Origin: Tetraselmis striata
Lineage: Eukaryota > Chlorophyta > Chlorodendrophyceae > Chlorodendrales > Chlorodendraceae
Length of the DNA: 64,000 bases
Reading direction: 5' to 3'
NCBI GenBank assembly: GCA_006384855.1
Contig: VCJN01002072.1
Coordinates: 51,453 to 115,452, forward strand
Positions within the stretch are counted from its first letter, which is position 1; the number at the start of each line of letters is the position of its first letter. A program made the position numbers and the translations under genes. The notes under the pieces were generated by a model, which saw nothing but the letters and a program-made list of their open reading frames with translations, was not told where the DNA came from and did not search any database. Shown here one piece after another: positions 34,376 to 47,048 of this stretch.

Positions 34376-35150
34376 GGCCTGAAACTTTACGCCAAGGGGA
34401 TCTCAAAACCTGATACACGGCGGTGGCGGGACAGTGTGTTGTATGTACTGTACTTGTGCACGGACTACTCATACTTGGCACACACCCCCCTTGAGCGATG
34501 TTCACGGCCGCCATGCCGGATCCCCCCCTTTCACAACATTATTTCCACTAGCATCGACGCATTAGGGTGATTGGGCTCACCATGGCGCGATATGAGCATG
34601 CGGCCATGCACTGCAATAAAAAAGCTTTGGCCTACGGCAAGTAGGCCGCGAGAACCCTCTCCCGCATGCATGCGCGTTTTGTCCATGATTTTGGCCATAA
34701 ACCACCGTCATCAACACGTAGGGCTAAGTCGTTAATGACATAATTTCAATGCCCTAAATGTGTGGTGGATAGTGATCATACCAAGGGTGATGTGGTATGA
34801 GTACGGGGGCTGTGGTGTCCCATGCCTATTTGTGCACACGAGTGGCGCAATTTGTGGTTTTGAAACGCTAGCGCCAGAAGCCATGCTTTTGCCTGAATTA
34901 AATCGTTGACGCCAACGGCCACCGCGTGGCAATATGGGGTGTATCGCGCTATCGCGGCATGTCCCCCCAGCCGTACGACCATGAGTAACACGCATGCACG
35001 CGAGCACGGTCTCTGTGTGGCCGCGCATGGGCATGTGGATCAAATTCGAAAACCCCATACTTATGTGGAGAGGTGTATAAACGAGAAGTACCTGTAGGGC
35101 GCGGCGGCGAATAATCATCGTCCAGATGATATTTTCCCTATTCCATGATT
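34376..35150. other. No gene seen
   Basis: Short open frames only, no motifs. Unique sequence between the satellite array and the R2-like element's flank. Confidence 0.45.
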
Positions 35151-35177
35151 ACATGAGCTGCTAGCTCATGTAATTAA
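35151..35177. repeat. Perfect short palindrome made of two element tails
   Basis: ATTACATGAGCT, GCT, AGCTCATGTAAT: 12-bp arms around 3 bases. The right arm equals the terminal bases of the R2-like 3' tail (GCTAGCTCATGTAA). Confidence 0.75.
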
Positions 35178-35291
35178 TTTAGCGACTATTACATGAGCTA
35201 GACGCAACATTCAAGAAATCCATTCCATCCATCTATCTGCCACAAGATCTGCTATGAATACAGAATACTGATACATGCAGCGCCAGTATGG

Positions 35292-35309
35292 ATAATTCAT
35301 ATATGCTCG
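35292..35309. repeat. Left target-site duplication (18 bp) of the R2-like element
   Basis: ATAATTCATATATGCTCG, identical to 39740-39757. Confidence 0.88.
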
Positions 35310-38300
35310 AGATAATCTCCCCCGACCCCCAGCCTCTGGCTGTGGCGTGGCCGGTGGGGGTTCAGCACCGTGGGGCGTCCTCTGGCCCCTCCAGGCCCCT
35401 CTGCTAGGGGGTCTCCCGTGGGGGTCGCGGTCCCGGCGGGGGCGGCGGTGGTGGTGGGCGCGATGGCGCGGGTGCAGTCGTCGACGCCCGGCGGGGGCGT
35501 TGACTGGCAATTCCGGTGTTGCGATGGCGGCTGCGGACGCACCTACCGGCGGCCAGCCCCCTTGTGCACGCACGTGAACCACGGGATGGAGTCCGACGAC
35601 CCGGAGGTAGCTGCCATGCACCTCGCCTACGCTACGACTTTCGACCCTTCTGTGTATCTGCGGTGCGTCCCACGAGACGGCTGCCCGCGCTCGGGCCACC
35701 ACGTGTTCCATGGCGCGCAAGCGGCGGCCCGTGCCGCCACCTGCCAGTTCTGCAGCCCCCCTCCTCCCACGGCTCCGCCCCCCGGTGTGGCTCTCCCGGC
35801 GTCGGCAGCTGGCGTGCGGGCGCTGCAGCGCCAGCACGCGCCGGCTCCTGCCTCAGCCGCTCACGATGCCGCTCTCGCGGCCACCGCTCGGTGGTGCGCT
35901 ACCAGCGATGTCTACCGCAAGATGCCCCGTACGCCGCTGCGGGGCACGGCTGTCGGCGTCTGTCCCGCAGCTCGGCCTGTCCTCTTCCCCCTGCTAGACC
36001 GTACGCAAGCCTATGCTGACCGCTTCCCTCCTACCGACGACCGGTCGTACGGGGCCGAAGGCGCTGTCTGCGTATTTGCGGGGCTACTACTGCGACCCTA
36101 CCCATCCAGCAGCCCCGCAGTTGTGCGGAAATTGGCGGAGCGGCGAGTGCGGCTGTGGGAGGCAGGGGATGCTGTGCGCGCCGGCTTCTCGGTGTGCGGG
36201 ATGCAGCAACTGTGGCGCGAATCGCGGGATGGCAGCGAGTTACATAATTACCAGATGGAGGCGGGTGAGCTGCCGACGACCACATCTCGGAGTGCCCGCC
36301 GACGGAAGCGCCGGCGATCTGCGAGGGCGCGGGCGGCTGCTGCTGAGGCTGCGGAAGGGGGCGCCGATGCTGCGGCTGATGGGGTGCCGCCGGCGGTGGT
36401 GGATGCTCACCGCCGGGCGGCGAAACTCACCGCTGTGCAGGAGCTGCGCCGCGCTCGCCAGGCGCTGGACACTGCTGACCTCGGCATGGTGTCTGACGCC
36501 GCTGCGGCGCTCCCTGCCCTCGATGCCCTCCATCCGCCTCCTGCTGCCACCAGCCCGGAGTACTCTCCCCGAAGAACCGCCGGACCTGCAACGGGCGCCG
36601 CCGTCGTGGGGCGACAATGCGGATGAGGTTATGCGGTGGGGGGAGGACCAGCGGCGGGTTCTGCGTCGTGCACCCCGCCTTTCCGCAGGGCATGTGGACT
36701 GGTGGCGTTGGGAGCACATCAGGGACCTAGACGTACCTTCATGGCGCCTGTGGGTGAACCGCTGCCTGGCGGGGCGGTGCCACTCGCGCACTGCGGCTTT
36801 CTTGGCGAGTGGCTCCGTCTTTGCGCTCCACAAGGACGACCCCGCCGCGCGCGAGGAGCGGGAAAAGAGCGGCGAGCCGCTGCGAGTACGCCCGCTCGGC
36901 GTCGGCTCCGTGCTGGTGCGCCTGGCCTCCGCCCACGCTCTGGGGCAAGTGGGTGCGGATGCGCGGGAGGTCATGGGCCCGGTGCAACGCAGCTTTCAGT
37001 CGGGAGCTGGCTGTGAGACGGCGTATATGAGCATGCGGGTGGCGCTGCAACTTTTCGGCGGGCGTGGTACTGGTGGGAAAGGACTACTACTCCTGGATAT
37101 TCGGAATGCCTTCAATGAGGTATCCCGGGGTGCGATACTTTACGGCTTGCTTCAGCACCCGCGGCTACATGGCCTGATCCCTTTTTTCCAGATGTTGTAC
37201 GATCGCCCTAGCGACCTGTACTACTACGCGACGGATGATCCCGGTACTTTGCGCGCCACCCTACAGTCTCGTACGGGTGTACGCCAGGGTGATGTCCTGG
37301 CCCCGCTATACTTCTGCCTCGCTATCGCGGGCCCAGTGCAAGCGGTTGTGGCTCGTACCGCCGCTGATACTTTTTGCCAGAGTTTTGCGGATGATTGTGG
37401 CGCGGCCACTGCCGCGGCCCACGTTCCGCGCGTTTTCGACGAGTACTGCACGGAGCTTTCCAAAGTCGGACTGGTGGTACAGGACAGTAAGACGCGGTAC
37501 GTTCGTCACCCCGGCGACAGCGAGTCCGAGTTGCGGACAGTACGGGAGAAGTTGGCCCCGGGAGGATTTCGGACCCCGGCCGATGATCCTGTCCAGGATG
37601 GCGCCGTGTACCTGGGTGCTCCTATTAGCCATTACCCCGAGTGGATGACCGGCGCGTTGGGGCGGCGCCGGGAGGCCCACGCCACACTGTTGGAGCGCAT
37701 CGCCTCCTTTGGCACGTCGGGATACGGCTGCCACCATGGGGCCATGCGGTTGCTGGTCGTATGCGCGGTGCGGCAGACTGGCTTCCTCAGCCGCATGATG
37801 CCGCCGTCGGAGCTGGACCCTTTCTTGGAGGCCGTGGACGCCGCCAACATTTCGGCTGCGTTTTCGCTGCTTGGCCTGGACGCTTGCGACCAGTCTACAC
37901 CGCGCATGGAGGCTGCAATCGTTCAGATGAGTATGCCCGCGGATTTTGGCGGTCTGAATCTGGCATTGCTGCAGTCCGAGGCCCCTGCGGCGTTTTATTC
38001 CGCGCAATCGGTTGTCCTGCCAAAGCTAGTACGGGAGTACGGGCCCGCCCTTGGCCCCTTATACGAGGCGGTCCGCGCCGAGGTGTCGTCCGTGGCTACG
38101 AGTGCTTTGCCATGGGCGCGTGAGACGCGCCGCGTGTACGAGACTGTACGGGCCCTAACCACGTTACCGCAAGAAGATGTGCGGCGCGCACGCGCGGCGT
38201 ATGGGCACGCCCACGAGATCTTCGAGTTACTTACGGTCAGTAATGCTACGACCACCGCTGCAGCGGATCCAGCAGCTGGTACTACGACCCGTACGGGTAC

Positions 38301-39739
38301 GAGCACTAGCGGAGGATTGCGCGTCACCACATCTCCTTTTACGGCCACTCCTCTTGGAGTTGGTACTGGTGAGGCCGCCTCTGCTGCCCAGCAATTGCTT
38401 CCTATCGGTGGTACGAGTACTGCCAATACCGTTACTACATGCGCTTTTGTAGCTCTGAAGATACCGTCGCCGGGCGAATTAGTGGCACACCCTCCGTCAG
38501 CAGCCACTGTTTCCCTCCCAGAATCGCTGCCAGGTTCTACTGCTCCGCCCTCGGGTACGGGTTCGGGTGCGACCTCCGATGATCAACCCACGACCATGGT
38601 TGTCCAACGCCACCTCAGCCGTGCGATTCGCTTGCGTGACTTCGTGGCCCTCGATCTCAGCTTCCAACGTACTGGTGCAGCGGCCTCGCGACTTGATACC
38701 CTGCGCTTGTACAGCGCGTGCGGGCCGGGCTCCCTATCGCTTTTCCAGTCGGATCACGAGTCCGCCCGCAAGATTCCCCATGCTGCTTATGCGGCCGCCG
38801 CTGCACGGGTACTGGGCCTTTGCCCGCGCGGAGGTTCCGCGCTTGTCACTTGCCCTGGCCCAACGTGTGGTATTGATCCCTTATGGCTTCGCTCTACGGA
38901 TGGCTCGAACCGGAGCGCTACGGATTTCATCGTGGATCATCTACCCATATGCCCCGTAGCGAACTACAAGCACCGCATGCATACCGCTTTGAAGAATCTG
39001 TGGGCATCTGTGGCAATTGATGCGGGGGCGGTGCTTGACCGGGACCGCTCGGGAGCCGGCGACTTGACCCTTGAGACGAGTGGGCTGCGCCCAACGGACC
39101 GCTCGCGGCCGTCGGACCTGACGCTGGCGGGGTGGGGAGGGGCAGCGTGCGATTACATGATCGACTTCGCGTGCGTGTCCTCCACGACCCCCACTTGGAG
39201 CAACGACCCCCGCTGGTGCATCCCGGGAATCGCGGCGACCGAGGCGGAGCATGCTAAGTTGGCAGCGGACCGGGCGTCTTCCGCCCCAGTGCAGGGTGTT
39301 CACCGGTACTACCCTTTTGTGGTTGAGGACCGCGGCCGACTCGGGAAGTCCGCTTTGACTGTGGTCTACATCTTCGCGGTGCTGTTGGCTGTGCGCAACT
39401 TCCCTGGCGGTCCTTCCGCCCCGACCTCTTGCTTTCTTCGTGGTCAATCCGTTCAGGCACTTCGAAACTTTGTCGCCGGCCAACCTGCTGAGTTCCGCCG
39501 TCACCTGTCGCGCACACGGCGGGGGCTGTTGCAGCGGGTCTCGGCTTGCGTGCATGGTACCCTGGGCGGCATTCTCTCTGCCGGTGTGCAGATGGCCAAG
39601 TCTGATGCGTGTGCTCGTGCCCACTCTGCGTCTTCTCATGTTACTGCTTCCACCCCGCAGTCGCTGTAGAGGACCTTTCTGATTGCCTTTTATTTTGGTG
39701 ATTTCCGATATCGCCTTCTGCTGCTAGCTCATGTAAATA
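35310..39739 (+). mobile_element. Full-length R2-like non-LTR retrotransposon (RLE class)
   Basis: A 4.43-kb insertion bounded by an identical 18-bp duplication. It has one long coding region: N-terminal C2H2-like finger, reverse transcriptase, CCHC knuckle and C-terminal restriction-like endonuclease. The 3' tail (TTTCCGATATCGCCTTCTGC, TGCTAGCTCATGTA) also marks the truncated copies at 29.4 and 30.4 kb. There is no poly-A. It is intact except for one frame change near 36.58 kb, so it is young. Confidence 0.87.
35463..39669 (+). CDS. R2-like retrotransposon polyprotein, one frameshift
   Basis: ATG at 35463 opens a frame with a finger-like FRCCDGGCGRTYRRPAP...HVNH (C-x4-C...H-x2-H) and a second Cys/His cluster (RCVPRDGCPRSGHHVFHG). 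It runs to a stop at 36624-36626. The coding signal switches by +1 base around 36550-36610. The second frame continues to TAG at 39667-39669. RT motifs: LDIRNAFNEVSR (about 37096-37131), GVRQGDVLAPLYF (about 37279-37317) and the catalytic FADDCG (about 37384-37401). After the thumb: CPGPTCG...DHLPICP (about 38850-38955), a CCHC knuckle. The endonuclease region has RPSDLTLAGWG, ACDYMIDFAC and FVVEDRGRLGKSAL (39109-39357), a PD-(D/E)xK arrangement. Total about 1400 residues, usual for R2-like proteins. It copies element RNA into a nicked target site in the nucleus. The frameshift may be an inactivating indel or a base-call error. Confidence 0.87.
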
Positions 39740-39757
39740 ATAATTCATATATGCTCG
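39740..39757. repeat. Right target-site duplication (18 bp)
   Basis: ATAATTCATATATGCTCG, identical to 35292-35309. Confidence 0.88.
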
Positions 39758-40273
39758 TAGCAAGATCTTTCAGTGATGATGGTACACTGGTCGCTACTGC
39801 TGGTACTGGTTAATAAGTCTAAACCAATCGCTACTGGTGTGAATTACAAAAAGGGCAGTAACAATCGCTACTGGTACTGGTGTGAATTACAAAAAGGGCA
39901 GTTCCCCAGATGAATTAGAAAATCAACACTGGTACTGGTACGGGTATCCTTTTTGTAATTCACACCAGTGGCAGTCGCTATATGGCCGCCAGGAATAAAA
40001 GGGTAAAAGTGCATAGAAAGCAAGGATTGCGGCAAACTTCCTTCAGCATGTGTCAGTCGCTGGGCCTTGACGTAGCGGCTATCAGCATCACTCACTGCGC
40101 GCTTGCCCCAACATAGCGAGGCGGCCACTCTCTGCTACGACCCGAGCTGGTCCGCGCCGCACTTTACATGCGGCCTCTGCCGCGCTGCCGGTGAGACAGC
40201 AACAGGTCGCGGAACAACTCGGTGAACGGTGCTCGTACTTGCTGCCGTACTCCAGATGACGAGGGCTTTTCTG
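39758..40273. other. Upstream region of receptor cyclase gene; TACTGG-rich repeats
   Basis: Contains imperfect repeats of ATCGCTACTGG and GTGTGAATTACAAAAAGGGCAG (39838-39903), and the latter again reversed at 39949-39971. No ORF of note. It would hold the promoter of the gene starting at 40274, but no specific element was recognised. Confidence 0.5.
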
Positions 40274-40489
40274 ATGTCACGTGACAAGTGTGTACGTCGT
40301 TTAACCTGGCAGCGGTGCTCACCCGTGACGCTAGTGGTGGTAGCTCTACTGGTCTGTTTCTCGACCTGCTCTGCTGCCAGCGTGCTCGACGCCTTCCAGC
40401 CCGAAGATGGTGCATGTGGCGACCTCGGACCGTGGATGGAGGTATGGACTCCCGCAGGCCAAAGGCCACAAACGGAGGAATCTGGCGGG

Positions 40490-40521
<32 letters not shown>

Positions 40522-43500
40522 CGAGGAAGTCACGTCCCGGTGCGGTGTGAGCAAACCTTGACGAACACTGGTGCAAAAGCCCTATCGCTCATCACAGCGT
40601 TCCAGCTCCCTTAACACTGGAGGCGCACATTGCTAACCGTGTCGTTTGTGTCATTTCTTGGCTTGGCGGCTGCGTGCCTCCCGACTTTGTTATCGTCTTA
40701 CCGTGACGTGTTACACAAAATAACAGCACTACCTTTGAACTCACACGTACCTGTGCACTTCGGGATGGAAAGAGACGCTAGACAGTGCTGTACATCGGAC
40801 CTGCACGGCTTGATGGAGCAACAACCCCTACATACATGTGTTACTTCTAGCACATGTAACCACCCCTACATCGATACGAGAAGGGACTTCGAGTACTACT
40901 GTTCCGCCGACTCACATCATGCTGTCGTCCCGTATGCTATTCCCCACGCGACAGGACATCTGCCACACCGACGCCCACGGCAAAGAGAACGAGCACTGCA
41001 CGCCATGCCTGGTGGGCCCCGAGTGGGACGCTCTTCGGACGGAGCTGGGGACAGAGCTCATTAAAGGCTACCGGTCCTCCGTCCCCACGTTGAAGTACAG
41101 CGACTGGCTCAGCCAGACCATGGCCACCAGCGCATTCCGCGTCCTGCTCAAGGTATGTCGTTGCGGAGTTATGATGATCTCGCTGTCGCAAGCATGCTTG
41201 CTGCGTCCTGCCTGAAACTTGTCCATCTGCTAGGGTCGAGTGGCCTAGGAACGGCCCTGAAGCTGAATTATGCACTAGTTACCACATACAGATAAACATA
41301 CAGCTGAACAAAAGACGTGTTTATAAACATGATATACACATGAATGGATAAACCTTCAAATGCAACATAAACAGTTCCACTTTCGGATCTGCTTTCTCCA
41401 CAGGAGCTTCTCGGATACGATACAGTGCGAATGGTCACAACCAGTGGGCTTTTCACGCTCGAGGAGGCAGCGTCAGAATCCTGCCAGAGCATCCACCTCG
41501 AGGCGTGGCATTTTGATCAAGCAGCCGAGCAGGAGCTGGTGCAGAGGGACAAGGCCGTCATGGTTGAGTTCATGGGGACAATCGGACAGGAGGGCATTTA
41601 CGTGCCACAGTATGTTCCATTCGCTGCAGCTCTGTACGCGGGCCTGACTGCAGCAGACGGCGATGCAGCGGAGCTGATGAGCAACTACCCCGCTGATGGC
41701 TCAGTGTTTCATGTCGATCGCCTTCTTGAATACTTTCCTGATGGGGAGCCATTTGGGTGCGACGCTGCGGGGTTTCTCTGGAAAAACTCATCCTGCGCAG
41801 CAGGCCGCTGGTGCGCCCCCTCTCATCCTGTTCAAGTCACGCCCCTCGTTCGGTTACCTGCTGGTTCACAAGTAACTTACAAACACAAACGGTCTGCGGA
41901 TATGTAATGGTTTCGAAGCCCCCGCAAAGAGGGGAAAACTATTTAAACGGGTATAAGAAGTCAGAGTACAGCAAGAATACAGCACAAATACTCCGACGCA
42001 AAGATGCAAAACCATTCATATTTTTTTGGCCCCGCGGACTGTATTTAATTCTACGGTACCAGACGAGCAGCAGCCTGGAATCGCGCTCAGGGGTGTGCCC
42101 CATGCGCAGGTATCCGAAGAACTGTGGGTCAACATACCCGAGCCCGACATGTCGCGAGCTCTACATCGCATCGAATTCCTGGTCCAGAGGTATGTGCCCA
42201 GCCGGAATTTGGTGGCACGCCCGCAGCAATCCATTGCTTTGCCTGATAGCATAGATCAGGCAAGATTAGCAACCGCTTTCCTCCTTAAATGATGAAAATT
42301 TCGTTCAGACGATGCCCCCCCCCCCCCCCCCCCCCCGGGCCTTCGTTGTAACGCTGAGTATTGCCATTGGCATATTTTCAGCTAAAAACAATATCACAAT
42401 GTTTCTCCTCAAGAAGCGCTCAGCTACTGTCCCCCTGGCATGCAGGCTGGTTTGAAGCCTCGATACAAAACTTGGGCCTCAACTTCTCTGTTGTCTACAC
42501 GAGCAATAATGGTGTAAGAGACACCGTCAAGGAGATGCATCAGGAGGGCAGATGGGGCGCGTACTACTGGTACGCTGGGCACACGCCGCTCCCCCATCCA
42601 CAACCCCAACCTAATCCTCCCAGGGCAAAGTCCCAAACATAGATACGACCGTCAGATGCACCACATTTAGCACATTGGCTTTCTGCCGACCTCTGCCTGT
42701 TGTCACAGGTGGAAACCCGACCCGCTACTCGTCAAGTACCCGTCCAGGGCTTTAATTCTTCCTGAGTTCTCACAAGCCTGTGGCGACACCTTCAATTATG
42801 ACCCCAACCTGTCGGGGGTGGACTGCGCGCGGGAAATGACACCTCTGCGTAAGGTGATGAACAGCCAGCAGGCGGCGGACGAGCCCGACATCCATCACCT
42901 GTGGAAGAAGTGGTTCCTTTCAGGGACGGAGATGGATAACATGCTGAGTTTCCACGAGGAAGGTGGCGGGTCCATCTCCAGCCCTGATGAGGCTGCGTGC
43001 CGGTGGCTCAAGTCGGAGGGTGGATTCAACACCTGGAGGCACTGGGTGCAGCTTTCGGATCCCTGCCAGGGCCGGGCCACGCCCCATACCTGGGACCAGG
43101 CAACCAACACTTGTGTCCCGTCGGAGCTTCCCAGCACGCAATCGGCCAGCGAAAAAGAGTCAGGTCACAACCCTATGCCGTTTTGGGTATACATTGTCCT
43201 GGTGTGTTCGATTATGTTTTCTGCCGCGGCCCTCGTCTTCAACCTCAAGGCAAGCGCTTGGCTGATTATCTTCCCCGGTGTCTCCGTGCTCACCCTTGCT
43301 AAATTCCACGCTGCTGTGATTCTATGCGGCGCCCGGCGCTGACGCCCGTGTCCCTCCTTGACCTGCAGAGGTGGCAGAAAGTGGACACATCCAGGTCCCC
43401 GCCGGCGCATGGTGCCCAGGTCACCATTGTCATCACAGACATCGAAAGCAGCACCACCCTGTGGGATAAGCTGCCCGACGAGGTCCGGGGCCTAATTGAA

Positions 43501-46500
43501 TTCGTGATTTGATAAGTTTGAATGAGCGCGCACCAATCTACTAAATATTGATTGAATAAAGAATACACACAGTTATGATTAAAAAACAACATGCATATAC
43601 GACGCGCTACTTCGACATGTCGGGATATTGGTGTTTTACAGACAATTGGTGCCCCTTCCCCCTCCCCCCTGAGTGACTTTTGTGTATATTTCCGTTCAAT
43701 CCGGGGTGATCTTCATTCCGCATTCTCACAAGACAGGGCTGCCAATGGCGCCCAATACCCCCCTTCCCCACCTTCTCACTTGACTGATTGTCCCTGTGTA
43801 GGTGTCCGCCGGGATTGCTCTGCATCACCGGTGCTTGCGGGATGCGCTCGCTCAGTTCAACGGCTACGAGGTGGCCACAGAGGGGGACAGCTTCAAGTGC
43901 GCGTTCCATCACCCAGGTGGGCTCCCGCCCTGGAATACAGATGCAGGCAATCTGCAAGAGGCAGGGATAATGCATAATGCGCCATCCATTGCTGACTACA
44001 TCCTGCCGCCTGCTGCCTGGTCCCTGCAGAGGACGCTGTTTGCTGGGCCGCCCACACCCAGGTATGATAGGGCACACGTTAGCATCGGGATGCTCTTGCG
44101 CATCTTTTGCGGTGCTGGGCTCGGAAAGTTGGCGGACGTTGGCAGCTGCGGCCTGGCCCGCATGATGCAGCTTTGACTAAACCGCATCTGTGTTTGGGAC
44201 GCCCTCGCAGTTGGAGTTGCTCGTGGCACCTTGGCACCCAGAGCTCGAAGATCCCACGAAGTACTACCCGGGTGAAGCCTCCCACTGCGCCGACATGGAG
44301 AAGCTGCCTCGAGGAGTGGAGGACGACCCTTTGCCCATCTGCTTTCTGGCAGGTATGCAGACTCCCCCTCTCCCCCACCCCCCCCCCCCCCCCCCCCCCC
44401 CCTTTGTGCCCCCATCACGCATCTAGCATGCCACCGTGCAACTGATGCGTGATCGCTCGTCGTTGCAGACATAATCAAGAGTCAGATTAAGCTCGCAGGG
44501 AACAGCAGTGGCGACGCGTCTCACCACAACACACAGCATGCTGTCGCCACACAGTACAGTAAATCCATGTCAGAGAAGGTGCGCCGTCCCCCCCCCCCTC
44601 CCCCCGGGGTCAGCTCTTCCCAGCCTTCCTTTGTCCACCATCAGACATAAGTGCTGGGCCTTTTCTCAGCAAGTCGATTAACGAGACATGGAATGGACGC
44701 ATGTAGTGGCCTCTCGGGACAGTCAGTAACTTCAGCACTCAGGCTACCGTGCCTGCCTTCCGCGGCCTCCGCGTGCGCGTGGGCATGCACACCGGCATTG
44801 CGGATGTGGTTGGAGTTCACGAGGTCACAAAGCGGGTCACGTACGGCGGGAAGGTGCGGCCTGTTACCCGGCCATGATTTGATTGGCGCTGCCCCCGCCC
44901 AGCAAGATGAATTTTCCGCGGACGAGGACCCCGGCCCACCAGGTCCGGCAAACATGTCACCTTTCCCGTGTTCCCTCGCCCATTTGCTCAGTACAAGCCT
45001 GTCGCGGTCCTGTCAGGTGGTCGCCAAGGCCAAAGAGGTGTCCGACACCCCGTGTGGAGGTCAGATCATCATGTCGGGAGAGACGCTGGCAGCGATCACA
45101 TCTGTCCAGCAGCTGATGTGCCGGGTGAGTCCAGCGAAAGCCAATGCCAGTACACATAATCTGTCTCCTCAACTCTCTATACGTCCTCATTAATCTCTGC
45201 ATCACTATATATTTAATTGCTTTCATTCCACATTCCTCTTTGACCCCCTCTATGTATTATAATCAATATGCTAGTGTACATAACATGTAGATATATATAA
45301 TGCACATCTATGAAGAGCTCAGCACTCCGCACTTACCCCCTTGACCGCTCATGCCTTATCCAGCTCGCAGACCAGTTCTCAGTTTGGTCGTCTGGCCTAG
45401 ACACGGACATCCACGAGTCTGCCGCCTCCTTCCTACACTGTGGCTCACATGTGCTGAAGCATGTTGCTCCGGCACCGACCGAGCCCGAGCAACAGTTGTC
45501 CAAATGGACATCGCGTGGACCGCTCTCAATGGTATCATCGTTTAGAATGCCATCATTCTCAAGGTCAACCAACTCAGGGTCATGGGAAGAAGGCAGACGT
45601 GCGAGGGAGGCTGAGGCCCAAGCCGGCAATACGCCAGAGAAGCAAGTTGACGAGTTGGTCATGGTGGTCCCTTGGCCTCTTCGAGCCCGGATCAGGTATG
45701 CACCTCTCCATTTATCCAAAGCTCGCCTCTCTTGAGTGTCACAGGAGAAGCGCTAACACGTCTCCCGCCCCCTGCGACCTGCGGCAGCTGTTACCCGCCG
45801 CTCAAGACAACCGAGGTCGTCACCCCCGCATACTTTGACGCCCCGGGAGACACTGACCAGACCACAATCATGTTCACGTTCATCCATGGCTGGGCGGCAC
45901 TTCAGGAGGCTTTTGGAGCTGCACTGGACCCTGTCCGCAGGCAGTATGCGCTGCTGGTAGGAGCTCAGCGATGAAGCCCCCCCCCCCCCCCCCCCCCCCC
46001 CAAATCCACACTCACACCCACCAAACTCTCTGCTTGCTGCCCCACAACACTGCTTAAAACCTGCGGTCATGCCGATTCTACCAATAGACACACAACTACA
46101 GCATGCGCAGACGGCCTCTTATGTGGCTGTGTTGTCAACCTCCGTGTGCGTAGATCCGCCACTGCTTGCAGCAGTACAATGGCTACGAGGTGGAGGGTGA
46201 GAACGACAGCTTTGTGTGCGCCTTCTACAACGCGAACGATGCCGTGGAGTGTGGGATTTCCTTGCAACTTGCTGTGCGCAAGGCTCGCTGGGACATGCCT
46301 GTGAGCTTGACGCACAAGACCACCGTCCGACTTGGCAGCAAACCTCGCGTCAAGGTGGGGATGTGCACCGGCAAGCCGGCCAAGGTGCTGCCTTGCCTGC
46401 GGACCGGCCGGAGGTCGTTCTTCGGATCCGTGATGAACCACGCGGCCAGAATCACTGCCAAGGCGAGGGGCGGCCAGGTGCTGCTGCACCAGGACTCCTT

Positions 46501-47048
46501 CTCCAACCTGGACCGTGATCGCCTGCGCTCCTCCATTGTACTGGAGGCCGCCGGCGAGATGTCCTTTAAGGGAGTCACACGCAAGATCGCTGTGTTTGGG
46601 GCTTCTGACACTGCCATGAAGGCGGCGCCACTGGACATTGCAAAGGAGGCACTCTCCCCCATGGACTCGTCACGCACATGTGGCTCGGCGATGTCTTTCT
46701 CTTGCGAGAGCGATCAAACTTCGTATGAGCAAGACCTTGGCTTTACGGCGTCAGGGGAACAGGTAAGCTTATCTGATGGCGGGACGCACCGTATGCAGGT
46801 TATATCCCCCGCTACGAGCAATGCCGCTTCGCAGACCAATCAATTAGGGCCGGCTCTTTGCAGCCCTTGTGGCGTATGCATGCTCGCAGCGCCCCCCGCT
46901 GTTGTTCGGCCAGTGCATTGAGCTCCCAATTCCTGTGCCCCAGAGCTATAACAATGGTGATCACGTGGTGTGACGTACGTAGGTGGCAGAGCACACCTCC
47001 ATCGACATGGGTGAGGAGTACCCTGTGATCGGCGCCAGCAGCTCCTAG
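40274..47048 (+). CDS. Receptor-type class III nucleotidyl cyclase with OpuAC-like ectodomain and tandem C1-C2 domains
   Basis: Model of 17 exons with consistent phases, about 1172 aa: 40274-40441, 40955-41152, 41404-41871, 42110-42189, 42414-42569, 42709-43249, 43369-43482, 43802-43916, 44030-44061, 44211-44352, 44469-44578, 44743-44853, 45017-45124, 45364-45695, 45788-45956, 46154-46762, 46983-47048. The N-terminus is a signal peptide (VTLVVVALLVCFSTCSA). The ectodomain (ELLGYDTVRMVTTSG, YVPQYVPFAAALYAG and, across introns, the YYWW-KPDPLLVKYP box) resembles glycine-betaine-type ABC substrate-binding proteins. One TM segment, FWVYIVLVCSIMFSAAALVF, ends near residue 535. C1 begins VTIVITDIESSTTLW and has EGDSF (two metal Asps) and RVGMHTGIAD. 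C2 (from TTIMFTFIHGW) lacks the first Asp but has FFGSVMNHAARI (Asn/Arg of the transition-state pair), which C1 lacks. One composite site is therefore expected. Intron 6 has a GC donor. Only the exon 3 end is doubtful. AC versus GC specificity is open. Confidence 0.87.

Noticed and set aside
35516..36285. Alternative frames of 85-170 codons within the R2-like 5' part
   Set aside because: They overlap the finger-containing frame, have no motifs and reflect high GC.
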